64,000 bases of DNA. Source: Fictibacillus fluitans (lineage in GTDB: Bacteria > Bacillota > Bacilli > Bacillales > Fictibacillaceae). The notes under the pieces are model-generated. The model did not search any database. It had not been told where the DNA came from and saw only the letters and a list, made by a program, of their open reading frames with translations. Positions within the stretch are counted from its first letter, which is position 1. Each line of letters starts with the position of its first letter. Location of the stretch: positions 42,028 through 106,027 of the forward strand of contig NZ_JAUHTR010000014.1 in NCBI RefSeq assembly GCF_030418125.1, read 5' to 3'. This document shows, piece by piece, positions 58,192-64,000 of the stretch. A program made the translations under genes and the position numbers.

Positions 58192-58538
58192 ATGATCACT
58201 TCCACTTCAGATTTTTTTTAGTTTGACCTAACATGGATTGAAATATGAAAGGCCAAAAAAGTTTGTGACGTATTTCACGTAGTAGGATAGATAAAGACGA
58301 AAAATGTCACAATTTCACCATAATTTCCTCTCTAATCTTATTCCTTTTCTGGCCAAGTTTCAACCATTTTTAAGAAAATTTTAAGAAACGGCGCGCATAT
58401 TTTTAAAATATGAAAGATAAAAGCCCTTTCAAGTCCCATAAGGGTTTTGACGGAATGCCGAATATGGTATTATCCTTTCTTTTCATACTCTTTCTAACTA
58501 TAATGAAGAGAGAGTAAATTTACCCCGGGGGTGGAAAT
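58192..58538. other. intergenic region between yumB and yumC
   Basis: 347 bp without a gene. It contains the Rex-like site at 58263-58280, T-rich tracts and the two divergent start regions (GGGGGTGG before yumC). I see no terminator hairpin or small reading frame with a ribosome site. Confidence 0.6.
58263..58280. promoter_or_regulatory. Rex-like operator (TTGTGACGTATTTCACGT)
   Basis: Matches the Rex consensus TTGTGAANNNNTTCACAA except for three positions. Upstream of an NDH-2 gene, the best-known Rex target in Bacillus. Confidence 0.6.
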
Positions 58539-59519
58539 ATGACGGAAGAAAATCTGTATGATATCACGATAATCGGCGGCGGTCCCACCGGTATGTTTGC
58601 GGCATTCTATGGAGGAATGCGGCAAATGAAGGTCAAAATTATTGAAAGCATGCCGCAGCTTGGCGGACAGCTTTCCGCATTGTACCCTGAAAAATACATC
58701 TATGACGTTGCCGGTTTTCCAAAGGTACTGGCTCAGGATCTTGTTAATAACCTTAAAGTCCAGGCTGAACAATTTAATCCTGAAGTGGTGCTTGAAGAAT
58801 CCGTTCAGACTGTGGAGAAAAAAGAAGAACATTTCGAACTGACCACAGATAAAGGCAAGCATTATTCAAAAGCAGTTATTATTACTGCAGGCGTTGGGGC
58901 ATTCCAGCCAAGGCGCCTTGAGCTGGAGAACACAAAGCAGTTTGAAGGAAAATCGCTTCTCTATTTTGTCAATGATCTTCAAGCCTTCGCCGGTAAAAAG
59001 GTTCTCGTGGCCGGCGGCGGTGATTCCGCACTCGATTGGTCTCTTATGCTTGAGCCGATTGCCGAAGAGGTTACCCTGACCCACAGACGTGCGAAATTCC
59101 GTGCTCATGAGCACAGTGTGGAACAACTCTTCAATTCATCTGTGAAAGTGAAAACACCTTATCAGATTAAAGAATTAATCCACGATGATGAAAAGATCAC
59201 CCATGTCCTTCTGGAAAACGGGGATGTGGAGGAAAAAATTGAGGTTGACGCGGTGATTGTCAACTATGGCTTTGTTTCCTCACTTGGCCCGATCAAAAAC
59301 TGGGGCCTTAATATTGAGCGCAATTCCATCATTGTCAATTCCAAAATGGAAACCAATATTCCCGGTATTTATGCAGCCGGAGATATTTGTACGTATGACG
59401 GCAAGGTCAAACTGATCGCTGCCGGATTTGGAGAAGCCCCTACTGCTGTGAACAATGCAAAAACATATATTGATCCAAAAGCAAAAACACAGCCGCAGCA
59501 CAGCACAAGCTTGTTTTAA
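58539..59519 (+). CDS. yumC: ferredoxin--NADP+ reductase type 2 (YumC)
   Basis: Thioredoxin-reductase-like FAD enzyme of 326 aa. FAD site [18 protein letters not shown] at about 11, [20 protein letters not shown] next, NADPH site [16 protein letters not shown] (about 150) and [13 protein letters not shown] near the end. It lacks the CxxC of thioredoxin reductase, as YumC does, and has the C-terminal extension (PQHSTSLF) that covers the flavin. Reduces ferredoxin and flavodoxin with NADPH. Confidence 0.96.
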   Translation: MTEENLYDITIIGGGPTGMFAAFYGGMRQMKVKIIESMPQLGGQLSALYPEKYIYDVAGFPKVLAQDLVNNLKVQAEQFNPEVVLEESVQTVEKKEEHFELTTDKGKHYSKAVIITAGVGAFQPRRLELENTKQFEGKSLLYFVNDLQAFAGKKVLVAGGGDSALDWSLMLEPIAEEVTLTHRRAKFRAHEHSVEQLFNSSVKVKTPYQIKELIHDDEKITHVLLENGDVEEKIEVDAVIVNYGFVSSLGPIKNWGLNIERNSIIVNSKMETNIPGIYAAGDICTYDGKVKLIAAGFGEAPTAVNNAKTYIDPKAKTQPQHSTSLF

Positions 59520-59528
59520 TTGATTACT

Positions 59529-59560
59529 TAGAGCCGGTTTATGCCGGCTCTTTAATTTTG
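59529..59560 (+). terminator. terminator of yumC
   Basis: AGAGCCGG/CCGGCTCT, loop TTTATG, then TTAATTTTG. Confidence 0.82.
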
Positions 59561-59622
59561 GTTATTTCTTAAATTCGAATCCAACAACGACTGGGATTAT
59601 GAAAGGAGGACTAAAGACAAAT

Positions 59623-59793
59623 ATGAACCGTCAATGGACCGAAGAGGAAATTGAGGTAGCTGAGCTGCTGCAGGAGCTGCAGCGGAAGACGGCAACCCTT
59701 CACATTACGGATGAATCCTTTCTGGAAAACGTGAAGGAGGCTATGCCCAAGCTGAAACAATTGCTTCAGGAAATCGAACGTTCACTGGGATGA
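59623..59793 (+). CDS. small helical hypothetical protein (56 aa)
   Basis: Reads MNRQWTEEEIEVAELLQELQ..., ending in LLQEIERSLG. It is amphipathic, acidic, all-helical, with no Cys or membrane segment. AAAGGAGG is about 12 bases before the ATG at 59623; an ATG at 59599 lies before the ribosome site and is unlikely. No family recognised. Confidence 0.65.
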   Translation: MNRQWTEEEIEVAELLQELQRKTATLHITDESFLENVKEAMPKLKQLLQEIERSLG

Positions 59794-59801
59794 TTTTACA
59801 G

Positions 59802-59830
59802 TTGGTATCGTAAAGCGGGTGTGCTATACT
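59802..59830 (+). promoter_or_regulatory. sigma-A promoter of a candidate sRNA/leader
   Basis: TTGGTA, a 17-bp spacer and TATACT. It lies just after the 56-aa gene and 40 bp before a strong terminator. Confidence 0.55.
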
Positions 59831-59836
59831 ATCCGT

Positions 59837-59901
59837 AGCAGACAAGTGCTGCTCATAAACCCATAACAATAACCCGGTGTCGGCACACCGGGTTTTTTTT
59901 A
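59837..59901 (+). ncRNA. candidate short RNA ending in intrinsic terminator
   Basis: From the predicted start near 59837 the transcript could fold AGCAG/CTGCT. It ends in a perfect ten-base terminator stem AACCCGGTGT/ACACCGGGTT followed by eight T (59871-59902). About 65 nt with no reading frame. It may be an sRNA or a terminated leader of the 53-aa membrane protein gene that follows. Confidence 0.45.
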
Positions 59902-59922
59902 GCGAAAAAGGAGTTTGTCACT

Positions 59923-60084
59923 ATGAACATCTTCATTATTATCGGTATTGTGTGCTTTATCCTGGGGACCGGTCTTATGATGGCCAGCAGCCGACATGTG
60001 GGCCGAAAAAAGTGGCTTTATGTGGGAGGCTCCATTTTGTCTGACCTCATTGGCCTTATGTTTCTGTTATTTTTAGCGAATTAA
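59923..60084 (+). CDS. small membrane protein (53 aa)
   Basis: MNIFIIIGIVCFILGTGLMM starts the protein. A basic loop (SSRHVGRKKW) and a second helix (GGSILSDLIGLMFLLFLAN) follow. Two-helix hairpin membrane protein with AAGGAG nine bases before the ATG at 59923. It converges on the 89-aa gene with 4 bp between stops. No family recognised. Confidence 0.72.
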   Translation: MNIFIIIGIVCFILGTGLMMASSRHVGRKKWLYVGGSILSDLIGLMFLLFLAN

Positions 60085-60088
60085 TGGT

Positions 60089-60358
60089 TCATGCTGGTTT
60101 CGTATAGGTCGTGAGCAATAAGCTGAAAATGGTTTTTCCCTTTTCATCCCGTTTGCGGACAAGGATTTCCTTTTGATAGCTCTCATCACTGTATGTGACG
60201 GTTTCATAATCTACTTGATCTTCCTGACCTTTTACATAATCATCATAAACAGACTGAATGTAGGATTCCGCTTCTTCCCGTGTTGGAAACTCGATTTCAA
60301 CCGTAAGGCCCGGCCTGTTTTTAGATTGTCTTCTTATTTCAATAACGAATTTTGTCAT
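60089..60358 (-). CDS. hypothetical protein (89 aa)
   Basis: Basic-acidic mixed soluble protein starting MTKFVIEIRRQSKNRPGLTV. The pattern FPTREEAESYIQSVYDDYVK suggests an alpha/beta fold with a strand-helix unit, and DEKGKTIFSLLLTTYTKPA closes with a strand. GGGGGA lies about 12 bases upstream of the ATG. I cannot name a family. Confidence 0.7.
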   Translation of the reverse strand: MTKFVIEIRRQSKNRPGLTVEIEFPTREEAESYIQSVYDDYVKGQEDQVDYETVTYSDESYQKEILVRKRDEKGKTIFSLLLTTYTKPA

Positions 60359-60420
60359 CCCGCTGCGCTTCCCCCTTTATTGATACAGAGGTATTCACAG
60401 TTGGATAAAAATGTTCACAC

Positions 60421-60449
60421 AAAAAACCCCTGACTCATCAGGGGTTTTT
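60421..60449 (-). terminator. terminator of the hesB-type gene
   Basis: AAAAAACCCCTGA/TCAGGGGTTTTT, T-run on the minus strand. Confidence 0.83.
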
Positions 60450-60464
60450 CGTATTTGAAGCGTA

Positions 60465-60821
60465 TTAGCACTCTTCCGGACTTCCGGCATTAACTGCTGT
60501 ACGGAAGGAAGATCCGCATCCGCAGGACGCGATGGCGTTCGGATTGTTGATGGTGAATCCGCCGCCCATCATGTTTTGCTTGAAGTCAACAGTCGTTCCA
60601 TTGAGAATTTTTGCACTTTCTGCATCAACGACAACTTTAAGGCCGTTGGTTTCTTCCTTATGGTCAGTGCTTTGTGTTTCTTTATCAAATCCCATGCCAT
60701 ACGAAAGGCCGCTGCATCCGCCGCCTTTTACACCGACACGGAGAAATAGTCCTGTTTCTTCTTCTGCAGCCATCATTTCTTTAATTCGGCTGACAGCAGC
60801 ATCAGTAAAGTTTACGATCAT
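60465..60821 (-). CDS. A-type iron-sulfur carrier (HesB/IscA/ErpA, YutM-like)
   Basis: Cytosolic 118-aa Fe-S cluster carrier. The three conserved Cys are in GGCSGLSYGM (first) and CGCGSSF (second and third) near the C-terminus. FKQNMMGGGFTINNPNA precedes the last motif, as in HesB proteins. It receives clusters from the SUF scaffold and passes them to target enzymes. Length and motifs are complete. GGAGAG before the ATG. Genome position matches yutM of B. subtilis, close to yum genes. Confidence 0.94.
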   Translation of the reverse strand: MIVNFTDAAVSRIKEMMAAEEETGLFLRVGVKGGGCSGLSYGMGFDKETQSTDHKEETNGLKVVVDAESAKILNGTTVDFKQNMMGGGFTINNPNAIASCGCGSSFRTAVNAGSPEEC

Positions 60822-60902
60822 TTTTATCCACTCTCCTTCATTGAAGGTTTTATACTTATAGTATACAAGTGCTTAAGAAAACTCTCAAGGCATCTGCCTT
60901 TA

Positions 60903-61088
60903 TTAATACAGTTCTTCTTGTTCCATTTTTAAGATCATATTATGCGTCTCATCTATTTTCCGGCTGTAGTTCAGTACTTGCGGGTGATTAAGACCCAAGC
61001 TGTTTGCCGTGTCAATCATTTGCTGGCGCAGGTGTTCGAGCTGTTCATTATATTTATCAAGTCGTTCGCCATCCATTAAGTTCGTCAT
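60903..61088 (-). CDS. Spo0E-like aspartyl-phosphate phosphatase
   Basis: A 61-aa helical hairpin protein. EQLEHLRQQMIDTANSLGLN and VLNYSRKIDETHNMI show the Spo0E pattern, with the SxxxD signature (SRKID) that attacks Spo0A-phosphate. Start is the ATG at 61088, eight bases after GGGAG. Such proteins block entry to sporulation by draining the phosphorelay. Which promoter signal drives it is not visible. Confidence 0.87.
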   Translation of the reverse strand: MTNLMDGERLDKYNEQLEHLRQQMIDTANSLGLNHPQVLNYSRKIDETHNMILKMEQEELY

Positions 61089-61280
61089 GTGCAACACTCC
61101 CTGGTTCGTTCCATACCTGGCTGTTCCATAATTTTACTCTAAATTCAATATATTGACAATCATGCCGGCCCCTTTGTATTTTGCAATATTTTTTTGCGTT
61201 TGTGGTTGTTCTTTCCAAAACGTAAACAATACGTAACCTTTGTTACATTCATGTGACAAAAGGGGGAAATGGTTCCTTTC

Positions 61281-61309
61281 TTGTCCTTCCAATTAAATGA
61301 GCGTATAAT
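61281..61309 (+). promoter_or_regulatory. sigma-A promoter of mqnE
   Basis: TTGTCC (61281-61286), 17-bp spacer, TATAAT (61304-61309). It predicts a 5' leader of about 113 nt. Confidence 0.75.
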
Positions 61310-61311
61310 AG

Positions 61312-61390
61312 ATTCCGTATTCGCCCGACCCTAATGGGCTACGGAATACTTCACATGTTTGAGTCAGCAGGTTCAGATCCTGCACAATAG
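61312..61390 (+). ncRNA. structured 5' leader of mqnE
   Basis: An 8-bp stem ATTCCGTA/TACGGAAT encloses an inner GCCC/GGGC helix (61312-61347). A second hairpin GCAGG-TTCAGAT-CCTGC (61367-61383) resembles a tRNA T-arm. No acceptor or D-arm partner exists, so it is not a tRNA gene. Could be a regulatory leader. Confidence 0.5.
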
Positions 61391-61428
61391 AACATATATA
61401 CATACCAATAAGAAACGGGGGAAAAGTA

Positions 61429-62523
61429 ATGGCCATCATTACACAGGATACAAGAATCCATGACATTGCTGAGAAAATCCGTCACGGTGAACGTCTTTCA
61501 ATTGAAGACGGTTTATTTTTATACGAAACGAACGATATTTTAAGTGTCGCTCAATTAGCAAACGAGGCTAACCTGAGGAAAAACGGCGATCGTGTTTATT
61601 TCATTGAAAATATGTATATCAACCCGACCAATGTTTGCGAAGCTTCATGCAGCTTCTGCGGCTTTAAGCGCAAGCCTGGCGAAGAAGGCGCCTATACCAT
61701 GAATGAGGAACAGCTTCTGGAATATGTAGAAAAACGCTGGAATGATAACATCCGCGAATTCCATATTGTCGGCGGCCATAACAATGAAGTTCCGTTTGAT
61801 TATTATTTGGATACGATTCGCGTGCTCAAGAAACATTACCCAAATGCTGCTGTAAAAGCTTATACAGGAGCTGAAATCGAATTCTTCTCCCGAATTTCCG
61901 GCCTTTCCATGAAAGAAGTCCTCGAAGAGCTTGTTAAAGCCGGACTGGACACCCTGCCTGGAGGCGGAGCTGAAATCCTTACAGAGCGCTACCGTGAGAA
62001 AATGAGCCCGGACAAAGCCTCCACTGATCAATGGCTGGAAGCTCATGAGCTTGCCCATGGCCTTGGCCTACGCACCCATGCGACCATGCTATACGGTTCC
62101 ATCGAATCCAAAGAAGAGCGTTTGATCCATATGGACCGTGTGCGCCAGCTGCAGGACAAAACAAATGGATTTATGGTATTTATTCCGCTTGCCATGCAGC
62201 CGCGGACAGCGAACATGGGAATCACTCGCCGCACATCGGCATATGATGACATGCGCACCATTGCCATCAGCCGTTTAATGCTGGATAACTTTGATCACAT
62301 TAAAGCTTACTGGATCAACATTGGCGTACAGTTGACGCAAATGGCATTGACCTTTGGTGCTGATGACATTCACGGAACACTGATCGAGGAGCGAATCTCC
62401 CACTCAGTTGGTGCCTTAACTTCAGCGGGAATTACTCGTAAAGAACTGGTTCACCTCATTAAAACCGCTAATAAAAAACCAGTCGAACGCGACACATTCT
62501 ACAATGTAATCAAAGAATATTAA
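61429..62523 (+). CDS. mqnE: aminofutalosine synthase MqnE
   Basis: Radical SAM enzyme of 364 aa in the futalosine route to menaquinone. It joins the MqnA product to SAM's adenosyl radical, giving aminofutalosine. The cluster motif is CEASCSFCGF (CxxxCxxC, about 68), preceded by MYINPTNV. HIVGGHNNEVPFDYYLDTIR and LPGGGAEILTERYREKMSP are specific to MqnE/MqnC-type enzymes. The other mqn genes are not in the window. GGGGG precedes the ATG. A structured leader and promoter lie upstream and a strong terminator after. Confidence 0.94.
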   Translation: MAIITQDTRIHDIAEKIRHGERLSIEDGLFLYETNDILSVAQLANEANLRKNGDRVYFIENMYINPTNVCEASCSFCGFKRKPGEEGAYTMNEEQLLEYVEKRWNDNIREFHIVGGHNNEVPFDYYLDTIRVLKKHYPNAAVKAYTGAEIEFFSRISGLSMKEVLEELVKAGLDTLPGGGAEILTERYREKMSPDKASTDQWLEAHELAHGLGLRTHATMLYGSIESKEERLIHMDRVRQLQDKTNGFMVFIPLAMQPRTANMGITRRTSAYDDMRTIAISRLMLDNFDHIKAYWINIGVQLTQMALTFGADDIHGTLIEERISHSVGALTSAGITRKELVHLIKTANKKPVERDTFYNVIKEY

Positions 62524-62525
62524 AA

Positions 62526-62562
62526 AGCAAACTGCCGGCTATTCTATCCGGCAGTTTTTTTT
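62526..62562. terminator. bidirectional terminator after mqnE
   Basis: AACTGCCGG/CCGGCAGTT stem, then eight T. Confidence 0.85.
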
Positions 62563-62794
62563 ATGACCTTAGCTTTTCCTCTGTCCAAAAATAATCCTCA
62601 TCCGCATTCAGAATCGTCAGCTTGCTGTGGCAGCAGGGCATCACAAGCAGCTGCTTGATCCCCTCTTTTGCATTGTTCAGCTTTTCCTCCGAAAACGTCG
62701 TCAGCACGTTTGACGTATGGCAGTAGGGGCATTCATTTATATAAATATCATCCATCATCTTTTCATAGGGCCAAGAGTGTTCAAAATTTAACAT
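62561..62794 (-). CDS. small zinc-ribbon-like protein (77 aa, start uncertain)
   Basis: The confident part reads MLNFEHSWPYEKMMDDIYIN, then ECPYCHTSNVLTTFS and VMPCCHSKLTIL, ending EEKLRS. CxxC and CCH form a probable zinc site. The ATG at 62794 has no good ribosome site. A strong AAAGGAGGG (about 62831) is placed six bases before an in-frame CTG at 62824, so a rare CTG start (87 aa) is possible. The frame continues to 63001 but without signals; TATACAAT near 62860 on the minus strand is a likely -10 box downstream of that. Family not recognised. Confidence 0.7.
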   Translation of the reverse strand: MLNFEHSWPYEKMMDDIYINECPYCHTSNVLTTFSEEKLNNAKEGIKQLLVMPCCHSKLTILNADEDYFWTEEKLRS

Positions 62795-63024
62795 AACTGC
62801 TGGCTTTCTTTGCAATGAAGCCAGGTTTTCCCTCCTTTTATTCTCTAGTGTTCTTCTATTGTATACTACAGGCTGACAATACTGTGTGATTTCTTTACCC
62901 AAGACGTACATAAATGTAACCTGCTGAATGAAAAATCCCATACTAAACTTTTGTAAGTCTAAATGGTTCCCAAAATCTTTTTTCTGCAGTATAATAAGCA
63001 CAGATTTAAAAAAAATAGCGATCC

Positions 63025-63172
63025 ATCTTCGGGGCAGGGTGAAATTCCCGACCGGCGGTATTTGAAGATTCCCTCTTCATCAGCCCGTGAGCTGTAAGAA
63101 AAATTTTGTTTTTCTTACTTGCTGATCTGGTGTAATTCCAGAGCCGACAGTACAGTCTGGATGGGAGAAGAT
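63025..63172 (+). promoter_or_regulatory. FMN riboswitch (RFN element)
   Basis: The aptamer opens with ATCTTCGGGGCAGGGTGAAA and closes GGATGGGAGAAGAT, pairing ATCTTC with GAAGAT. CCGACCGGCGGT, AGCCCGTGAGC and GAGCCGACAGT are the conserved core segments. A long variable arm (TAAGAAAAA/TTTTTCTTA) is present. It should switch off ribU when FMN is high. Confidence 0.95.
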
Positions 63173-63296
63173 GACGGTGCACGGTTCGATTCTTTTGCAA
63201 TAAAGTGATCCATTGCAAAATAACTGAACCCTCGCTCAGTACGTTTTAAGGACAGACTACACCTTGAAATGTTTATTTGACGATGCCTGACTACTC

Positions 63297-63328
63297 TCCC
63301 TTAGCGATATTAACGCTAGGGGTTTTCT
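63297..63328 (+). terminator. expression-platform terminator of the FMN riboswitch
   Basis: CCCTTAGCG/CGCTAGGGG with one mismatch, then TTTTCTATT, about 125 nt after the aptamer and before ribU. Confidence 0.75.
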
Positions 63329-63391
63329 ATTGTAGCCGGAGTGCACTGCATTTGAAATCAGAGATGGCGCAACAAAAGGAGAGATTTCAAC

Positions 63392-63967
63392 ATGCACAAG
63401 GGAAAAGTGTATAAGATGGTGGCTGTTTCCATGCTAAGCAGCATTGCGTACGTACTTCAATTATTGGATTTTCCGTTTCCGGGACTGCCCGCTTTTTTGC
63501 AGATTGACTTCAGTGAAGTTCCTGCACTGCTTGCGGCCATCGTATTCGGCCCTCTTGCAGGTGTGGCAGTAGAGGCGATCAAAAACGTTCTTCATTATGG
63601 AATCGTCGGCAACCTTACCGGGGTACCCGTTGGTGAAGCTGCGAACTTTATCGCAGGAACCCTTTTCATTGTTCCTGTATCCTACTTCTACCGCAAGCAC
63701 CGGTCAACCAAAAGTCTTTCTGCCGGGTTGATTGCCGGTACCGTCCTGATGACGTTTATGATGGCATTATTGAATTATGTTCTGATTCTGCCAGCCTACA
63801 CATGGTTCCTCAACTCCCCGCAAATGTCCGGTGATGCGATGCTGAACCTCATACTTGTAGGGATTGCGCCGTTTAATGTAATTAAAGGCCTGGTGGTCGC
63901 CATATTATTTGTCATTTTATATTCAAGGCTCCAGCCTTGGCTCAACAAACAATATCAACATTCTTAA
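63392..63967 (+). CDS. ribU: riboflavin transporter RibU (ECF S component)
   Basis: Integral membrane riboflavin-binding S component of 191 aa, six helices. Typical sequences are AVSMLSSIAYVLQLLDFPFP, then LQIDFSEVPALLAAIVFGPL and EAIKNVLHYGIVGNLTGVPV, which form the flavin pocket. AAAGGAGAG is before the ATG. Controlled by the FMN riboswitch upstream. Energising EcfA/A'/T are not in the window. Confidence 0.95.
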   Translation: MHKGKVYKMVAVSMLSSIAYVLQLLDFPFPGLPAFLQIDFSEVPALLAAIVFGPLAGVAVEAIKNVLHYGIVGNLTGVPVGEAANFIAGTLFIVPVSYFYRKHRSTKSLSAGLIAGTVLMTFMMALLNYVLILPAYTWFLNSPQMSGDAMLNLILVGIAPFNVIKGLVVAILFVILYSRLQPWLNKQYQHS

Positions 63968-63978
63968 AATAAAACAAA

Positions 63979-64000
63979 AGCTGGCTCATCTGAGCCAGCT
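63979..64000 (+). terminator. terminator of ribU (cut by window end)
   Basis: Ten-base perfect stem AGCTGGCTCA/TGAGCCAGCT; the T-run would be beyond the window. Confidence 0.75.

Noticed and set aside
61312..61390. tRNA gene
   Set aside because: Only a T-arm-like hairpin is present; no acceptor stem, D-arm or anticodon arm can be built, and a conserved T-loop base differs.

Overview
The window is chromosomal DNA from an endospore-forming Bacillaceae bacterium. It is low to moderate in GC, genes start with strong AGGAGG ribosome binding sites and frequent TTG/GTG codons, and most transcription units end in hairpin-plus-T terminators. Gene order matches Bacillus subtilis blocks (yugO-yugN-pgi-yugJ/K-yuzA-yugI; yuiH-bioY-yuiF; pepA-yuiD-yuiC-yuiB-yuiA-yumB-yumC; sinI-sinR-tasA-sipW-tapA). 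Unlike B. subtilis it carries mqnE of the futalosine menaquinone route. A relative such as Fictibacillus or an alkaliphilic Bacillus would fit, but the species is a guess. I see no insertion sequence, CRISPR array, rRNA or intact tRNA gene, and no prophage.

Layout. 1-5.0 kb: a LacI-controlled sugar operon (glycogen-debranching-type glucosidase, lipoprotein binding protein, truncated permease) with three matching operators. 5-13.8 kb: mixed metabolic and envelope genes (DUF1445 protein, GH18 lipoprotein, EamA transporter, cytochrome c551, quinone oxidoreductase, SDR, ArsR, NodB deacetylase), a Ser/Cys-rich possible coat protein and a GC-rich dispersed repeat. 13.9-20.6 kb: a Mistic homologue, cotD with a good sigma-K promoter, YitT, a DeoR-HAD pair, a flavoprotein, a holin-like protein, a MerR regulator with a MerR-type promoter, and a serine hydrolase. 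20.9-25.9 kb: a C-terminal-only sigma-I protein with its RsgI anti-sigma factor, then the spore coat cluster cotH, a cotG-like gene and cotB, with striking repeats. 26-35.7 kb: K+ channel, YugN, pgi, alcohol dehydrogenase, YuzA, YugI, fumarase/aspartase, YjcZ, YugF-like hydrolase and a CvfC/YpgR-like protein. 35.9-42.6 kb: kynB-kynU without kynA, then the biofilm switch and matrix locus (sinI, sinR, an extra SinR/SlrR-like gene, tasA, sipW, tapA) and capA. 43.3-53.6 kb: YuiH, BirA-controlled bioY, YuiF, a TetR gene overlapping a frameshifted metallo-beta-lactamase gene, an M6 metalloprotease, a CDF exporter and PepA. 53.6-64 kb: the yui/yum block (NDH-2, ferredoxin-NADP reductase), small proteins, a candidate sRNA, HesB/IscA-type and Spo0E-type proteins, mqnE with a structured leader, and ribU under an FMN riboswitch.

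How parts work together. CotH is the family of kinases that phosphorylates Ser-rich CotB/CotG-like proteins, so cotH-cotG-cotB is probably a kinase with its substrates. SinI antagonises SinR, which represses the tapA-sipW-tasA matrix operon; a SinR-type inverted repeat lies inside the predicted tapA promoter. RsgI should bind the sigma-I C-terminal domain, which here stands alone without sigma region 2. The strongest leads are this headless sigma-I/RsgI pair, the coat cluster with a 24-residue Gly-Arg-Gly-Thr repeat inserted within CotB and a strictly codon-alternating poly-Ser tract in the CotG-like protein, the extra SinR-like gene inside the matrix locus, and Mistic separated from its channel by about 12 kb.
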